DNA of 64,000 nt from Ancylobacter moscoviensis (GCF_007559435.1 NZ_VMBP01000005.1:186001-250000), one strand, 5' to 3'. Numbered from the stretch's first letter, positions 41,223 to 53,771 are shown. Notes: generated by a model not told the origin, from the letters alone. A program made the numbers and translations.

Positions 41223-42911
41223 GTGAAGCGCAAGGGCAGTGAGATTCTCGCCGACGAACTGGCCCTCAACGGCACGGATATCGTCTATCACGTGCCGGGG
41301 GAGAGCTTCCTGTGTGCGCTCGACGCGCTGGCGGTGCGCCATCCCGGCATCCGCGCCGTCGGCTGCCGCCACGAGAACGGTGCCGCGCAGATGGCGGAGG
41401 CCTACGGCAAGCTCACCGGCCGGCCGGGCGTCGCCTTCGTCACCCGCAGCCCGGGTGCCACCAATGCTGTGAACGGCGTCCACACCGCCTATCAGGATTC
41501 CTCGCCGATGATCCTCATCGTCGGCCAGGTGAAGCGCGCTCTGATGGAGCGCGAGGCGTTCATGTCCTACGACTTCCGCACCATGTTCGCCCCGACGGCG
41601 AAATGGGTGGCGCAGATCGACGATGCCGCCCGCATCCCGGAATTCGTCCAGCGCGCCTATCAGACGGCGATGACCGGCCGCATGGGCCCGGTCGTGCTCG
41701 TCGTGCCCGAGGACGTGCTGGAGGAGGAGGCGAGCGTGCCCTCCGGCAAGCGCTCCGTGCCCGCCCACGCCGGCACGCCCGCGGCGGAGGATGTCGAGAC
41801 CATCTTCTCCCTGCTGGCGCAGGCCGAGCGTCCGTTGCTCATCGTCGGCGGCTCCGGCTGGACGGAAGCGGCGCGCGGCGACATCCAGGCCTTCGCGGCG
41901 GCGAGCAACGTGCCCGTCGTTACCACCTTCCGCCGGCGCGACATCATCGACCACCGGCTGCCCTGCTATGTCGGCGAGATCGGCATCGGCTCCAACCCGG
42001 CGCTGCTCGCCCACATCAGGGACGCCGACTTCGTCATCATGTGCAACGACGCGCTCAGCGACGTTAACACGATCGGCGCCGGCTACATGGAGGGCTTCAC
42101 GCTTTTCAGCATCCCGGTGCCGAAACAGAAATTCGTGCATGTCACCAATAATTTCGCCGAGCTGAACCGCGTCTTCCAGGTCGATCTCGCCTTGCTCGCC
42201 GACAACGGCGCCTTCTGCCGGGCGCTCGCCGCCCATGCGCCGGTCGCGCATGCCGCCCGCGACGGCTGGACGGCGAAGCTGCGCGAGACCTTCGAGGCCG
42301 AGACCCGTCCCGGCCCGTGCCCCGGCTCGATCGACCTGCCGCAGGTGATGAAATGGCTGCGCGAGCGTCTGCCGGAGGACGCCATCGTCACCAATGGCGT
42401 CGGCGCCTATGCAACGTGGAGCCAGCGCTACTTTGCCCATTACCGGCTGCACACCCAGCTCGGGCCGATCAGCGGCTCGATGGGCTACAGCCTGCCGGCG
42501 GCGATCTCGGCCAAGCTTGTCCATCCCGAGCGCGTGGTGGTCGATTTCGTCGGCGACGGATGCTTCCAGATGAGCTCAGAGGAGCTGATCACCGCCGTGC
42601 AGTACGGCGCGAACGTGATCGTCGTCCTGTTCAACAACAACATGTACGGCACCATCCGCATCCATGAGGAAAACCGCCTCGAGGGGCGGGTCAACGGCAC
42701 CCAGCTGGTCAATCCCGATTTCTACGCGCTGGCCAAGGCCTATGGCGCCCATGCCGAGCGCGTGACCACCACCGAGGAGTTCGCTCCGGCCTTCGAGCGC
42801 GCGCTCGCTGCCGGACGGCCGGCGCTGATCGAGCTCACCGTCGATCAGGAGGCCATCCACTCCCGCTATTCGCTGACCGACCTGCGCAATCGCCGCAAGG
42901 CGAAGGGCTGA
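41223..42911 (+). CDS. Thiamine-diphosphate-dependent enzyme (ALS/benzoylformate decarboxylase-like)
   Basis: This 562-residue ThDP enzyme has the three usual domains. The cofactor-activating Glu is in RHENGAAQMAEAYG, the central domain follows, and the ThDP/Mg motif is GDG at about residue 443 (DFVGDGCFQMSSEEL) with NN further on. It starts with GTG, preceded by GAAGGACAGG. The family covers acetolactate synthase, 2-oxoacid decarboxylases and sulfoacetaldehyde acetyltransferase. Beside an aldehyde dehydrogenase, a 2-oxoacid decarboxylase making an aldehyde is the most economical reading. Confidence 0.85.
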   Translation: MKRKGSEILADELALNGTDIVYHVPGESFLCALDALAVRHPGIRAVGCRHENGAAQMAEAYGKLTGRPGVAFVTRSPGATNAVNGVHTAYQDSSPMILIVGQVKRALMEREAFMSYDFRTMFAPTAKWVAQIDDAARIPEFVQRAYQTAMTGRMGPVVLVVPEDVLEEEASVPSGKRSVPAHAGTPAAEDVETIFSLLAQAERPLLIVGGSGWTEAARGDIQAFAAASNVPVVTTFRRRDIIDHRLPCYVGEIGIGSNPALLAHIRDADFVIMCNDALSDVNTIGAGYMEGFTLFSIPVPKQKFVHVTNNFAELNRVFQVDLALLADNGAFCRALAAHAPVAHAARDGWTAKLRETFEAETRPGPCPGSIDLPQVMKWLRERLPEDAIVTNGVGAYATWSQRYFAHYRLHTQLGPISGSMGYSLPAAISAKLVHPERVVVDFVGDGCFQMSSEELITAVQYGANVIVVLFNNNMYGTIRIHEENRLEGRVNGTQLVNPDFYALAKAYGAHAERVTTTEEFAPAFERALAAGRPALIELTVDQEAIHSRYSLTDLRNRRKAKG

Positions 42912-43037
42912 ACCGTCCCGACGGAAGGGCGGCACGACAGGCTGGCGGCCGGAATTGGCAGGCAGTCTCCCCACGAGAAGGGAGACGCGATCGTCGAGGG
43001 AAGAAACGTCCAGAGAGACATCCAAAGGGGAACGGAT

Positions 43038-44063
43038 ATGAAAACGTCAGTGCCAGCGTTGCTCCTTGCCGGAGCGCTCCTCGCCTTCGCCGCACCGGTG
43101 CGGGCGGAAGACTGCACGCTCCGCGTCACCACATGGGGCGGTAACTACCAGAAAACCTACGAGGCGGTCGCCAAGGGCTTCGAGGAAGCCCACAAGTGCA
43201 AGATCGAATGGGTGGTCGGCTCCAGCCCCGATCACCTGATCAAGTCCCGTCTGGGGCAGGTCGACGTGACGACCAACACCCTGCTCAATTCGATCGCCGG
43301 GGAGAAGGAAGGCCTGTGGCTCGAGCTCGACAAGAGCAAGATCCCGAACATGGCCAATCTCTATCCCAATGCCGTTTATTCGCCCTACACGATCTTCGCC
43401 AATGTCGGCGACTACGTGCTCGCCTACAATTCCGACAAGGTGAAGACCCCACCGACGAGCTGGGACGAGCTCTGGAAGCCGGAATACAAGAACCATGTCG
43501 TCATCTACGGCATGCAGCACATCCCCACGCTCAGCCTGACGGTGCTGGAAGCCAACAAGAACGGCGGCAGCATCGAGAATATCGAGCCCGGGCTGAAGAA
43601 GATGGCGGAGCTGTTCAACAGCGGCAATCTGATCGGCGCGCTCGATGTCGAGAGCCAGATGGTTTCGCTCTTCCAGACCGAGGATGCCTGGATCGGCATT
43701 CTCGCGACCGGCCGCATGAAGGACCTGCTCGACAAGGGCGCCACGAACATCGCCTTCGTCCGGCCGGAGGAGGGTACCTTTCCGCTGATCAGCAGCGTGA
43801 ACGTGCCGAAGACCGCCAAGGACCCGGCGATGGCCTTCGCCTTCGTGAACTACATTCTCAGCCCCGAGGTGCAGCAGGCCTTCGCCACCCGCAACCTCTA
43901 CGCACCCACCGTGCAGAACGCGAAGATCCCCGAGGACTTCGCCTACAAGAACCTGCTGGTGCAGAACGAGCAGTTCAAGCGCCTCTTCCTCCCCGATCAG
44001 GACAAGATCACCGCCAACAAGGCGAAGTGGCAGGAAGAGCTGAGCAAGCTGACCACCAAGTGA
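43038..44063 (+). CDS. ABC solute-binding protein, polyamine type
   Basis: This 341-residue periplasmic protein has a classic Sec signal peptide (ALLLAGALLAFAAPVRA/ED) and the PotD/PotF-like fold (RVTTWGGNYQKTYEAVAKGF). AAAGGGGAACG precedes the ATG. It heads the ABC part of the right arm and probably binds the substrate whose breakdown the neighbouring enzymes perform. A hairpin after the gene may favour high binding-protein expression. Confidence 0.88.
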   Translation: MKTSVPALLLAGALLAFAAPVRAEDCTLRVTTWGGNYQKTYEAVAKGFEEAHKCKIEWVVGSSPDHLIKSRLGQVDVTTNTLLNSIAGEKEGLWLELDKSKIPNMANLYPNAVYSPYTIFANVGDYVLAYNSDKVKTPPTSWDELWKPEYKNHVVIYGMQHIPTLSLTVLEANKNGGSIENIEPGLKKMAELFNSGNLIGALDVESQMVSLFQTEDAWIGILATGRMKDLLDKGATNIAFVRPEEGTFPLISSVNVPKTAKDPAMAFAFVNYILSPEVQQAFATRNLYAPTVQNAKIPEDFAYKNLLVQNEQFKRLFLPDQDKITANKAKWQEELSKLTTK

Positions 44064-44074
44064 CGCGAGGAATG

Positions 44075-44110
44075 GCGGCGGGAGACCGGCATCGGCCGGC
44101 TTCCCGCCGC
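44075..44110 (+). other. Hairpin after the binding-protein gene
   Basis: A 16-base stem with two mismatches (left arm 44075-44090, right arm 44095-44110) and a 4-base loop lies 12 bases after the binding-protein stop. No T-run follows. Such structures protect binding-protein mRNA and lower expression of downstream transporter genes. Confidence 0.6.
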
Positions 44111-44217
44111 GGTCCGTCCATGATGCTTTTGTGGGAAGGGCCGGCACCGCCCCGCCGCGACGAGCGTCGCGCCGCGTGCCGCGCCCCAGGCCCGACTTCC
44201 CCGGAGACCCTCTGACG

Positions 44218-45318
44218 ATGAACGATTCCACCGGCAAAGCCATTCAGGTCGAGGGGGTCTGCAAGCGATATGGCCACGTATCGGCCGTGAACGACGTGTC
44301 GTTCGATGTCCGTCATGGCGAGTTCGTCTCGCTGCTCGGCCCCAGCGGCTGCGGCAAGACCACCACGCTGCGCATGATCGCCGGCTTCGTGATGGCCTCG
44401 GACGGGCACATCCGCATCAACGGCCGCGACGTCACCTATCTGCCGCCGGAGAAGCGCGAGGTCGGCTTCGTCTTCCAGAACTACGCGCTGTGGCCGCATA
44501 TGACGGTGGCGGAGAACGTCGCCTTCGGGCTGAAGCTGCGCAAGCGCGACAAGGCTTTCATCCGCAACAAGGTGGAGGAATCGCTCGCCGTCACCGGGCT
44601 TTCCGGCTTCGAGGGGCGCCTGCCGCGCCAGCTTTCCGGCGGCCAGCAGCAGCGCGTGGCGCTTGCCCGGGCGCTGGCGCTGGAGCCGCAACTGCTGTTG
44701 ATGGACGAGCCGCTGAGCAATCTCGATCGCGCCCTGCGCGTGGCGATGCGCCGGGAGCTGAAGAAGCTGCAGCAGCGGCTGAACATGACCACCCTCTACG
44801 TCACCCACGATCAGGAGGAAGCCCTGTCCATGTCGGACCGGGTGGTGATCATGAGTGGCGGCGAGATCGTTCGCGTGGCCCGGCCGCTGGAGGTCTATGA
44901 GGACCCGCAGTCGGAATTCGTCGCCGATTTCGTCGGCACCACGAATTTCTTCGACGGCATCGTCAGCGACATCGGCGAAGGCGTGGCCACGGTGAAGGTG
45001 GGCGAGACGCTGACGCTGCGCGTCGGCAACCGCATATCCGCCGCTCCCGGCAGCGCGGTGCGCGTGCTGCTGCGGCCCGAGCGGGTACGCATCCTCGCCG
45101 AGCGCCGGGAGGGGGCGAACATGCTCGCGGCGCGGGTCGATTTCATCGAATATTACGGCCCGACCCTGCGCTACACCGTGGCGCTTCCCGGCGGCGAGGC
45201 GCTCTTCGTCGAGGCCCACGACATCCATGGCTCGGCGCAGATCGGCGAGACCGTGTGGCTGAGCATCGAGCCGGATCATTTCCGGCTGATCGACCGCAAG
45301 GGGGCGCCGGCGTCATGA
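44218..45318 (+). CDS. ABC transporter ATPase, PotA-like
   Basis: This 366-residue importer ATPase has Walker A GPSGCGKTTTL, signature [14 protein letters not shown] and Walker B LLLMDEPLSNLDR, then VTHDQEEA and a TOBE domain with LLRPERVRI. The start at 44218 is the ATG giving the standard N-terminus; the open frame upstream spans the hairpin region. It overlaps the first permease by four bases. Confidence 0.9.
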   Translation: MNDSTGKAIQVEGVCKRYGHVSAVNDVSFDVRHGEFVSLLGPSGCGKTTTLRMIAGFVMASDGHIRINGRDVTYLPPEKREVGFVFQNYALWPHMTVAENVAFGLKLRKRDKAFIRNKVEESLAVTGLSGFEGRLPRQLSGGQQQRVALARALALEPQLLLMDEPLSNLDRALRVAMRRELKKLQQRLNMTTLYVTHDQEEALSMSDRVVIMSGGEIVRVARPLEVYEDPQSEFVADFVGTTNFFDGIVSDIGEGVATVKVGETLTLRVGNRISAAPGSAVRVLLRPERVRILAERREGANMLAARVDFIEYYGPTLRYTVALPGGEALFVEAHDIHGSAQIGETVWLSIEPDHFRLIDRKGAPAS

Positions 45319-46178
45319 AGGCACGCAACGCCGCCCTGCTGCTGGCGCCGGCCGCTCTCGCGCTGACGATCTTTGTCATCCTTCCCCTGATGTGGGTGGT
45401 GCGCACCAGCTTCAACCACACGGTGGACGGCGCCTACATGGTGTCGGCCTTCACCTTCGAGAACTACACGCGATTCCTCGGTTCCGGCTGGTACCTCGTC
45501 AACACGCTCTGGTTCTCGATCCGTGTGGCGATCCTCACGACGGCGATCTCTGTGCTCCTCGGCTACCCGGTGGCGCTCTACATCGCCGGTACGCGCGGCG
45601 TGCAGCGCAACGTGCTGATGACCATGGTGCTCTCGCCGCTGCTGATCGGTCTCGTGACGCTGGTCTATGGCTGGATCGTCATCTTCCGCGGTGGCGGCCT
45701 GCTGAATTCCCTCATGATCGCGCTGCGCGTCTATGACGAGCCGGTGCGCTACATGTGGGACCTGAAGGGCGTCGTCATCCTGCTCGTCTACATCGGCATG
45801 CCCTATATCGTGCTGTCGCTGCTCGACAGCATCGAGCGCATCAACCCCTCCTTCGTGGAGGCGGCGCGCAATGTCGGGGCGAGCCGCTGGCGGGCCTTCT
45901 GGAGCATCACCTTCCCGCTCACCATGCCCGGGCTCTATGCCGGGCTGGTGATCGTCTTCACGCTGAACTTCTCCGCCTTCGCCGTGCCGCTGATGGTCGG
46001 AGCGACCGACACGCAGATGATCGGCCTCGTGATCTACCGCGAGGCCCTGCTCAACAACGACCTGCCCTTCGCCTCCAGCCTCTCGGTGATCATGATCGCC
46101 GCCAACGCGACCATTCTCCTCGGCATGTCCTTCCTCTTCGGGAAGCTCATCCTCAACCGTCTCGAAGCGAAGAGATGA
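45315..46178 (+). CDS. ABC permease (PotB-like)
   Basis: This 287-residue inner-membrane permease has about six membrane segments and the EAA loop [21 protein letters not shown]. It overlaps the ATPase gene (ATGA) and the next permease by four bases. It is part of the right-arm importer. Confidence 0.9.
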   Translation: MKARNAALLLAPAALALTIFVILPLMWVVRTSFNHTVDGAYMVSAFTFENYTRFLGSGWYLVNTLWFSIRVAILTTAISVLLGYPVALYIAGTRGVQRNVLMTMVLSPLLIGLVTLVYGWIVIFRGGGLLNSLMIALRVYDEPVRYMWDLKGVVILLVYIGMPYIVLSLLDSIERINPSFVEAARNVGASRWRAFWSITFPLTMPGLYAGLVIVFTLNFSAFAVPLMVGATDTQMIGLVIYREALLNNDLPFASSLSVIMIAANATILLGMSFLFGKLILNRLEAKR

Positions 46179-46984
46179 GGACGCCCGTCATGCGCTCCCC
46201 CGATATCGGCACCGCCGCCCTGCGCCTGTTCACCTATGCGGCGATGGCGTTCCTCTTCTTCCCCATCATCATCACGTTGATCGTCTCGGTGAACCCGCGC
46301 GAGTTCATCCTGCCGCCATCGGGCTTCACGCTCGACTGGTTCAAGGCCGCCTGGACGTCGGAGACCTTCGTGCGGGCGATGGGGGTGAGCCTCATCCTTG
46401 GCATCGTCGCCTCGCTCGTCGCCAACACGCTGGCGCTGCTCGCGGTGCTGGCGATGGTGCGCTACGACTTCAAGGGCAAGGCGCTGATCAACCTGCTGAT
46501 CATGTCGCCGCTGCTGATTCCGACCACCATCTTCAGCCTGGCGCTCTACGTCTATTTCGTGCAGCTCGGCTTCGGCGGCGGCATTCCGGCGCTGGTCATC
46601 GGCCATGCCATCCACGTGCTGCCCTTCGCGGCCCGCATCCTCACCGCCAGCATGCAGAACTTCGACACGTCGCTGGAGGAGGCCGCCCGCAATGTCGGCG
46701 CCGGCCCGGTGCGCACGATGCTCTCGATCACCCTACCGGTGATGAAGACCGGCCTCATCTCCAGTTTCGTGCTGTGCTTTGTGCTCTCGTGGAACGACTT
46801 CCCGATCTCGGTCTTCCTTGCCCCGCCGGGCTGGACGCCGCTGCCGGTCGAGCTCTTCACCTACATCAAGTTCCAGTACGACGCCGTGGGCGCGGCGCTG
46901 GCGAGCTCGCTGATCCTGATCTCCGGCATCGCGATGGTGGTGATCGACCGCATGGCCGGGCTGCGGCGGGTGCTGAGGGGCTGA
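46175..46984 (+). CDS. ABC permease (PotC-like)
   Basis: This 269-residue second permease has about six membrane segments and the EAA loop [21 protein letters not shown]. The ATG at 46175 overlaps the preceding stop; a second ATG five codons on is possible. It ends the right arm and is convergent with hutF. Confidence 0.9.
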   Translation: MRTPVMRSPDIGTAALRLFTYAAMAFLFFPIIITLIVSVNPREFILPPSGFTLDWFKAAWTSETFVRAMGVSLILGIVASLVANTLALLAVLAMVRYDFKGKALINLLIMSPLLIPTTIFSLALYVYFVQLGFGGGIPALVIGHAIHVLPFAARILTASMQNFDTSLEEAARNVGAGPVRTMLSITLPVMKTGLISSFVLCFVLSWNDFPISVFLAPPGWTPLPVELFTYIKFQYDAVGAALASSLILISGIAMVVIDRMAGLRRVLRG

Positions 46985-47060
46985 CCGGATGAGAGCGGCG
47001 GCCGGGAGGGAAAGCACCCGGCCGGGCCGGCTCGCGATCGGGGCCGGGCTCCCCGCCTCC

Positions 47061-48413
47061 TCAGCTCGCGATGCGGGCGAGCGCGGCGCGGAAGCGCTGC
47101 CGGATGGCCTCGCGGTCGCGGTGGCGGCCGGCTTCGACCAGCTTGACGCCGCGCCGCCAGACGCAATCGATGCCGTTCTGCGCCGTCGCGAAGATCCAGC
47201 CGTCCAGCGCCGCCGCCCGCTGCCGGCCTTCCAGCGAGGGATGGCGGGCATCAAGGCTGACGATGTCGGCCGGGGCGCCCACGGCGAGGCCGGGACCGCC
47301 ATCGAGTGCCTGCGCTCCGCCCTTGAAGGCGGCGGCGAACAGGGCGGCGCCGGTCGAGCGGCCTTCGCTCATCGCCAGCACGTTGCGGGCGCGGTGGGCG
47401 AGGCGCTGGGAATATTCCAGCAGGCGCAGCTCCTCGGCGGCGTCGATCCGCACGTTGGAGTCCGAGCCGACGCCATAGGCGCCGCCCGCCTCGACGAAGG
47501 CGGGGGCAGGGAAGATGCCGTCGCCGAGATTGGCCTCGGTGATCGGGCAGAGCCCGGCGACGGCCCCGCTCTTCGCCATGCGGCGGGTCTCGTCCGGCGT
47601 CATATGCGTCGCGTGGATGAGGCACCAGCGCCCGTCGACGGGCGCCTCGTCCAGCAGATACTCCACCGGCCGGCGGCCGCTCCAGGCGAGGCAGTCCTCG
47701 ACCTCCTTCACCTGTTCGGCGACATGGATGTGGATCGGTCCAGCCGTGAGCGGCAGGATGGCGGCAATCTCCCCGGTGGTCGCGGCGCGCAGGCTGTGCG
47801 GGGCGAGGCCGAGCACGGCGTCGGGCAGGGAGGCCAGAGCGCGCCGCGCCGACTCCATCAGCCGGCCGAAGCTCTCGACGTCGTTGATGAAGCGCCGCTG
47901 GCCGTGGTTGGGCACCTGCGCGCCGAAGCCGCCATGGGCATAGAAGACCGGCAGCAGCGTCAGCGCGATGCCGGTCGCTCCGGCGGCCGCGGCGATGCGG
48001 GCCGAGAGTTCGCCGATGTCGGCGTAGGGCGTGCCGTCGCGGCCGTGGTGCAGGTAGTGGAACTCGCCGACGCGGGTGAAGCCGGCCTCCAGCATCTCGA
48101 CATAGGCCAGGGCGGCGATGGCCTCCACGTCCTCCGGGTCCATGCGGTCGACCGCCCGGTACATAGCCTCGCGCCAGGTCCAGAAACTGTCGCCTGTGGG
48201 ACCGCGCACCTCCGTGTTGCCGGCGAAGGCGCGCTGGAAGGCGTGGCTGTGCAGGTTCGGCAGGCCCGGCAGGCCGACCGCGTGGCGCTCGGCATCCGCT
48301 GTCGGCGCCGTGTCATGAGTGAGCGAGACGATGGCGCCATCTTCGATGCCGACGCTGACATCGGAGGCCCAACCAGTTGCCAGATAAGCGGATTCGAACC
48401 AGAGGCGGGTCAT
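47061..48413 (-). CDS. hutF: Formimidoylglutamate deiminase HutF
   Basis: This 450-residue amidohydrolase converts N-formimidoyl-glutamate to N-formyl-glutamate, the step that marks the five-step histidine route. Metal and substrate residues appear in [30 protein letters not shown] and ATHMTP, with the late Asp in [11 protein letters not shown]. It is divergent from hutI, with a HutC-type site in the 96-base gap. hutG in the same cluster completes the route. Confidence 0.93.
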   Translation of the reverse strand: MTRLWFESAYLATGWASDVSVGIEDGAIVSLTHDTAPTADAERHAVGLPGLPNLHSHAFQRAFAGNTEVRGPTGDSFWTWREAMYRAVDRMDPEDVEAIAALAYVEMLEAGFTRVGEFHYLHHGRDGTPYADIGELSARIAAAAGATGIALTLLPVFYAHGGFGAQVPNHGQRRFINDVESFGRLMESARRALASLPDAVLGLAPHSLRAATTGEIAAILPLTAGPIHIHVAEQVKEVEDCLAWSGRRPVEYLLDEAPVDGRWCLIHATHMTPDETRRMAKSGAVAGLCPITEANLGDGIFPAPAFVEAGGAYGVGSDSNVRIDAAEELRLLEYSQRLAHRARNVLAMSEGRSTGAALFAAAFKGGAQALDGGPGLAVGAPADIVSLDARHPSLEGRQRAAALDGWIFATAQNGIDCVWRRGVKLVEAGRHRDREAIRQRFRAALARIAS

Positions 48414-48460
48414 GGCGGCGTCGCTCCGAAGACTATGGACAGGCGGCGAGATGTGCTATT

Positions 48461-48472
48461 ATGTATAGACAT
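48461..48472. promoter_or_regulatory. HutC site A
   Basis: ATGTATAGACAT (reverse: ATGTCTATACAT) lies between the divergent hutF and hutI genes. It matches the HutC-type sites before the monooxygenase, the binding-protein gene and hutC. Confidence 0.75.
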
Positions 48473-48509
48473 TAATTCACCCCCTGTCATCCGTTCCGAG
48501 GAGAGGTTG

Positions 48510-49712
48510 ATGCGCTGCGACCGATTATGGCGAGGGGCGCGGCTGGCGACACTGGCCGTGGGGCGCGAGGGTCTCGGAATCGTCGAGCAGGGTGTCGTCG
48601 CGGCAAAGGACGGACGCATCGTCTATGCCGGCGCGGCGGACGAGGCGCCGGCCTTCGCGGCGGACGAGACGATCGATTGCGAGGGGCGCTGGATCACGCC
48701 GGGCCTCGTCGACTGCCACACGCATCTCGTCTTCGGCGGCGACCGCGCGCACGAGTTCGAGCTGCGCCTTGCCGGCGCCTCCTATGAGGAGATCGCCCGG
48801 GCGGGCGGCGGCATCGTCTCCACCATGAAGGCGACGCGCGAAGCGGGCGAAGGCGACCTCGTCGCCTCCGCCGTGCGCCGCCTCGACGCGCTCATCGCCG
48901 AGGGCGTGACCACGGTCGAGATCAAGTCGGGCTACGGCCTCTCGGAGGAGGCGGAGCTGAAGAGCCTGCGCGCCGCGCGCGCGGTCGGGGCCGCGCGTCC
49001 GGTATCGGTGGCCACCACCTTCCTCGGCGCCCATGCGCTGCCGCCGGAGGCCAAGGGCGACAAGGCGGCCTATATCGACCGGATGATCGCGCTGCTGCCG
49101 CGCATCGCGGCGGAGAAGCTCGCCGACGCGGTGGACGCCTTCTGCGAGGGCATCGCCTTCTCGCCCGAGGAGGTGGCACGGCTGTTCACGGCGGCGCGGG
49201 AACTCGGCCTGCCGGTGAAGCTGCACGCCGACCAGCTCTCCAACCTGCATGGGGCGAAGCTGGCGGCCGGTTTCGGCGCGCTGTCGGCCGATCATCTCGA
49301 ACACACCGACGAGGAAGGCGCGCGCGCCATGGCGCAGGCCGGCACCGTCGCGGTGCTGCTGCCGGGCGCGTTCTATTTCATCCGCGAGACCAAGGTCCCG
49401 CCCGTCGAGCTATTCCGCCGGCACGGCACGCATATGGCGCTTGCCACCGACTGCAATCCCGGCACCTCGCCGCTCACTTCCCTGCTGCTGACCATGAACA
49501 TGGGCGCGACGCTGTTCCGCATGACGGTGGAGGAATGCCTCGCCGGCGTAACGCGCGAGGCGGCGCGGGCACTGGGACGGCTCGGCGAGATCGGCACGCT
49601 GGAGGCCGGCAAGAACTGCGACCTCGCGATCTGGGACATCGAGCGGCCGGCGGAGCTGGTCTATCGCATGGGGTTCAACCCGCTTCACGCCCGTATCTGG
49701 AGAGGCGCATGA
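48510..49712 (+). CDS. hutI: Imidazolonepropionase HutI
   Basis: This 400-residue amidohydrolase opens imidazolonepropionate to N-formimidoylglutamate. Metal-binding His residues are in [13 protein letters not shown], and LHADQLSN and [10 protein letters not shown] carry later active-site residues. The start at 48510 follows GAGGAGAGG; the long frame to its left is antisense to hutF. It overlaps hutH by four bases. Confidence 0.95.
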   Translation: MRCDRLWRGARLATLAVGREGLGIVEQGVVAAKDGRIVYAGAADEAPAFAADETIDCEGRWITPGLVDCHTHLVFGGDRAHEFELRLAGASYEEIARAGGGIVSTMKATREAGEGDLVASAVRRLDALIAEGVTTVEIKSGYGLSEEAELKSLRAARAVGAARPVSVATTFLGAHALPPEAKGDKAAYIDRMIALLPRIAAEKLADAVDAFCEGIAFSPEEVARLFTAARELGLPVKLHADQLSNLHGAKLAAGFGALSADHLEHTDEEGARAMAQAGTVAVLLPGAFYFIRETKVPPVELFRRHGTHMALATDCNPGTSPLTSLLLTMNMGATLFRMTVEECLAGVTREAARALGRLGEIGTLEAGKNCDLAIWDIERPAELVYRMGFNPLHARIWRGA

Positions 49713-51244
49713 CCGAGATCATCCTCAAGCCGGGCGAGGTCTCGCTCGGCCAGTGGCGGACCGTCTATCGCGGCGCGCGGGCGCGGCTCGATCCGTCCTG
49801 CCTGCCGGCGGTGGAGCGCTCGGCGAAGGCGGTGGCCGACATCCTCGCGAAGGGCGAGCCGGTCTATGGCATCAATACCGGCTTCGGCAAGCTCGCGACG
49901 GTGCGCATCGGCGATGCCGATCTCGCCCGACTCCAGCGCAACATCGTGCTCTCGCACGCCGCGGGCGTCGGCGAGCCGATGCCGGTGCCGGTCGCCCGGC
50001 TGATGATGGCGCTCAAGCTCGCCAGCCTCGCCCAGGGCGCTTCCGGCATCCAGCCGGACACGCTCGCCCTGCTGGAGGCGATGCTGGTGAAGGGGCTGAC
50101 GCCGGTCGTGCCCTGCCAGGGCTCGGTCGGCGCCTCCGGCGACCTCGCGCCGCTCTCGCACATGACGGCGACCATGATCGGCGTCGGCGAGATCTTCGTC
50201 GACGGCGTGCGCAAGCCCGCGGCGGCGGCCCTTGCCGAGGCGGGCCTCGCCCCGGTCGAGCTGGGTCCGAAGGAAGGGCTGGCGCTGCTCAACGGCACGC
50301 AGTTTTCGACCGCCAACGCGCTCGCCGGCCTGTTCGAGGCGGAGAACCTGTTCCGCTCCGCCCTCGTGACCGGCGCGCTCTCGACCGACGCGGCGCGTGG
50401 TTCCGATGCGCCCTTCGATCCGCGCATCCATGTCCTGCGCAAGCATCGCGGCCAGATCGAGACCGCCGAGGCGCTGCGCCGGCTGATGGAGGGCTCGGCC
50501 ATCCGCGCCTCGCATCTCGTCGGCGACGAGCGCGTGCAGGATCCCTATTGCCTGCGCTGCCAGCCGCAGGTGATGGGCGCGGCGCTGGACGTGCTGCGGC
50601 AGGCCGCGAGCACGCTGGAGACCGAGGCCAACGGCGTCTCCGACAACCCGCTGATCTTCGCCGAGGGCGGTGAAGCGCTCTCCGGCGGCAACTTCCACGC
50701 CGAGCCGGTGGCCTTCGCCGCCGACATGATCGCGCTGGCGGTGTGCGAGATCGGCTCGCTGAGCGAGCGGCGCATCGCCATGCTGGTCGATCCGGCGCTG
50801 TCGGGCATGCCGGCCTTCCTCACCCCGAGGCCGGGCCTCAACTCCGGCTTCATGATCCCGCAGGTGACGGCGGCGGCGCTGGTCTCGGAGAACAAGCAGA
50901 AGGCCTATCCCGCGAGCGTCGATTCCATTCCGACCTCCGCCAATCAGGAAGACCACGTCTCCATGGCCGCGCATGGCGCGCGCCGGCTGAAGGGGATGGT
51001 GGAGAACGCGGAGGCCGTCGTCGGAATCGAATTGCTCGCCGCGGCGCAGGGCTGCGATTTCCACGCTCCGCTGGCTTCCAGCCCGGTGCTGGAGAAGGTG
51101 CGCGCCGCGCTGCGCATCGAGGTGCCCTCGCTCGACGAGGACCGCTACTTCGCCACCGACATGGAAGCGGCGAACGGCCTCGTCCGCTCCGGCGCCGTCG
51201 CCGCGCTGGCGGCGGAGCTGCTGCCGTCGATCAGCGGGGAGTGA
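49709..51244 (+). CDS. hutH: Histidine ammonia-lyase HutH
   Basis: This 511-residue enzyme removes ammonia from L-histidine to give urocanate. The Ala-Ser-Gly that cyclises to the MIO group is at residues 142-144 in [15 protein letters not shown], the same numbering as in the Pseudomonas putida enzyme. The family ends [13 protein letters not shown] and [20 protein letters not shown]-like (here [18 protein letters not shown]) are seen. It overlaps hutI by four bases and lies against hutG. Confidence 0.95.
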   Translation: MTEIILKPGEVSLGQWRTVYRGARARLDPSCLPAVERSAKAVADILAKGEPVYGINTGFGKLATVRIGDADLARLQRNIVLSHAAGVGEPMPVPVARLMMALKLASLAQGASGIQPDTLALLEAMLVKGLTPVVPCQGSVGASGDLAPLSHMTATMIGVGEIFVDGVRKPAAAALAEAGLAPVELGPKEGLALLNGTQFSTANALAGLFEAENLFRSALVTGALSTDAARGSDAPFDPRIHVLRKHRGQIETAEALRRLMEGSAIRASHLVGDERVQDPYCLRCQPQVMGAALDVLRQAASTLETEANGVSDNPLIFAEGGEALSGGNFHAEPVAFAADMIALAVCEIGSLSERRIAMLVDPALSGMPAFLTPRPGLNSGFMIPQVTAAALVSENKQKAYPASVDSIPTSANQEDHVSMAAHGARRLKGMVENAEAVVGIELLAAAQGCDFHAPLASSPVLEKVRAALRIEVPSLDEDRYFATDMEAANGLVRSGAVAALAAELLPSISGE

Positions 51245-51249
51245 GCGGC

Positions 51250-52068
51250 GTGACCCACCCCTCCTTCATCTCCGTCCATCGCGGCACCGCGCCGCTCGTG
51301 GTCTCGCTGCCGCACACCGGTACCGAGATTCCCGACGACATCGCCGCCGATCTCCTCTCGCCCTGGCTGGCCCGCAAGGACTGCGACTGGTGGATCGAGA
51401 CGCTGTACGACTTCGCGGCGCGCATGGGCGCGAGCGTCGTGCGCACCGCGATCTCGCGCACCGCCATCGACGTGAACCGCGACCCCTCCGGCGTCTCGCT
51501 CTATCCGGGACAGGCGACGACCGAACTCTGCCCGACCACCACCTTCGACGGCGAGCCGCTGTACAAGGAGGGCCGCGGACCGGACGTCGCCGCCCGCCGC
51601 GCCGCCTATTTCGACCCCTACCACGCGGCCCTCGAGGCCGAGATCGAGCATGCCCGCGCCGTTCACGGCACGATCGTGGTCTATGACTGCCACTCGATCC
51701 GCTCCGTGGTCCCGCGCCTGTTCGAGGGCACGCTGCCGAATTTCAATGTGGGCACCAATTCCGGGACCACCTGCGCCCCCGAGTTGCAGGCGGCGATCGA
51801 GTCGATCTGCGACGCGACCGACTTCAGCCGTGTGAGCAACGCGCGCTTCAAGGGCGGCTGGATCACCCGCCATTACGGCCGGCCCGAGGCGGGCGTGCAT
51901 GCGGTGCAGATGGAGCTCGCCTGCCGCACCTACATGCTCGAGCCGCTCGGGCCCGTCGGCCCGGAGAACTGGCCCGCCGCCTACGACCCCGATCATGCCG
52001 CGCCCTGCCGCGCGGCGCTCGTCCGCATCTTCGAGGCGTGCATCGCCTTTGCACGCTCGCGCGCCTGA
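51250..52068 (+). CDS. hutG: N-formylglutamate deformylase HutG
   Basis: This 272-residue zinc amidohydrolase yields glutamate and formate from N-formylglutamate, the last step of the five-step pathway. Family residues appear at [24 protein letters not shown] and [12 protein letters not shown] at 51250 is preferred since GGGGA lies about nine bases upstream; the GTG at 51241, overlapping the hutH stop, is the alternative. hutU follows 11 bases on. Confidence 0.92.
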   Translation: MTHPSFISVHRGTAPLVVSLPHTGTEIPDDIAADLLSPWLARKDCDWWIETLYDFAARMGASVVRTAISRTAIDVNRDPSGVSLYPGQATTELCPTTTFDGEPLYKEGRGPDVAARRAAYFDPYHAALEAEIEHARAVHGTIVVYDCHSIRSVVPRLFEGTLPNFNVGTNSGTTCAPELQAAIESICDATDFSRVSNARFKGGWITRHYGRPEAGVHAVQMELACRTYMLEPLGPVGPENWPAAYDPDHAAPCRAALVRIFEACIAFARSRA

Positions 52069-52079
52069 GGGAGACACCC

Positions 52080-53759
<1,680 letters not shown>

Positions 53760-53771
53760 GAGGGGCCGCCC

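Noticed and set aside
46989-48509. Long plus-strand open frame leading into hutI
   Set aside because: It is antisense to the well-supported hutF gene; the hutI ribosome site and family start are at 48510.
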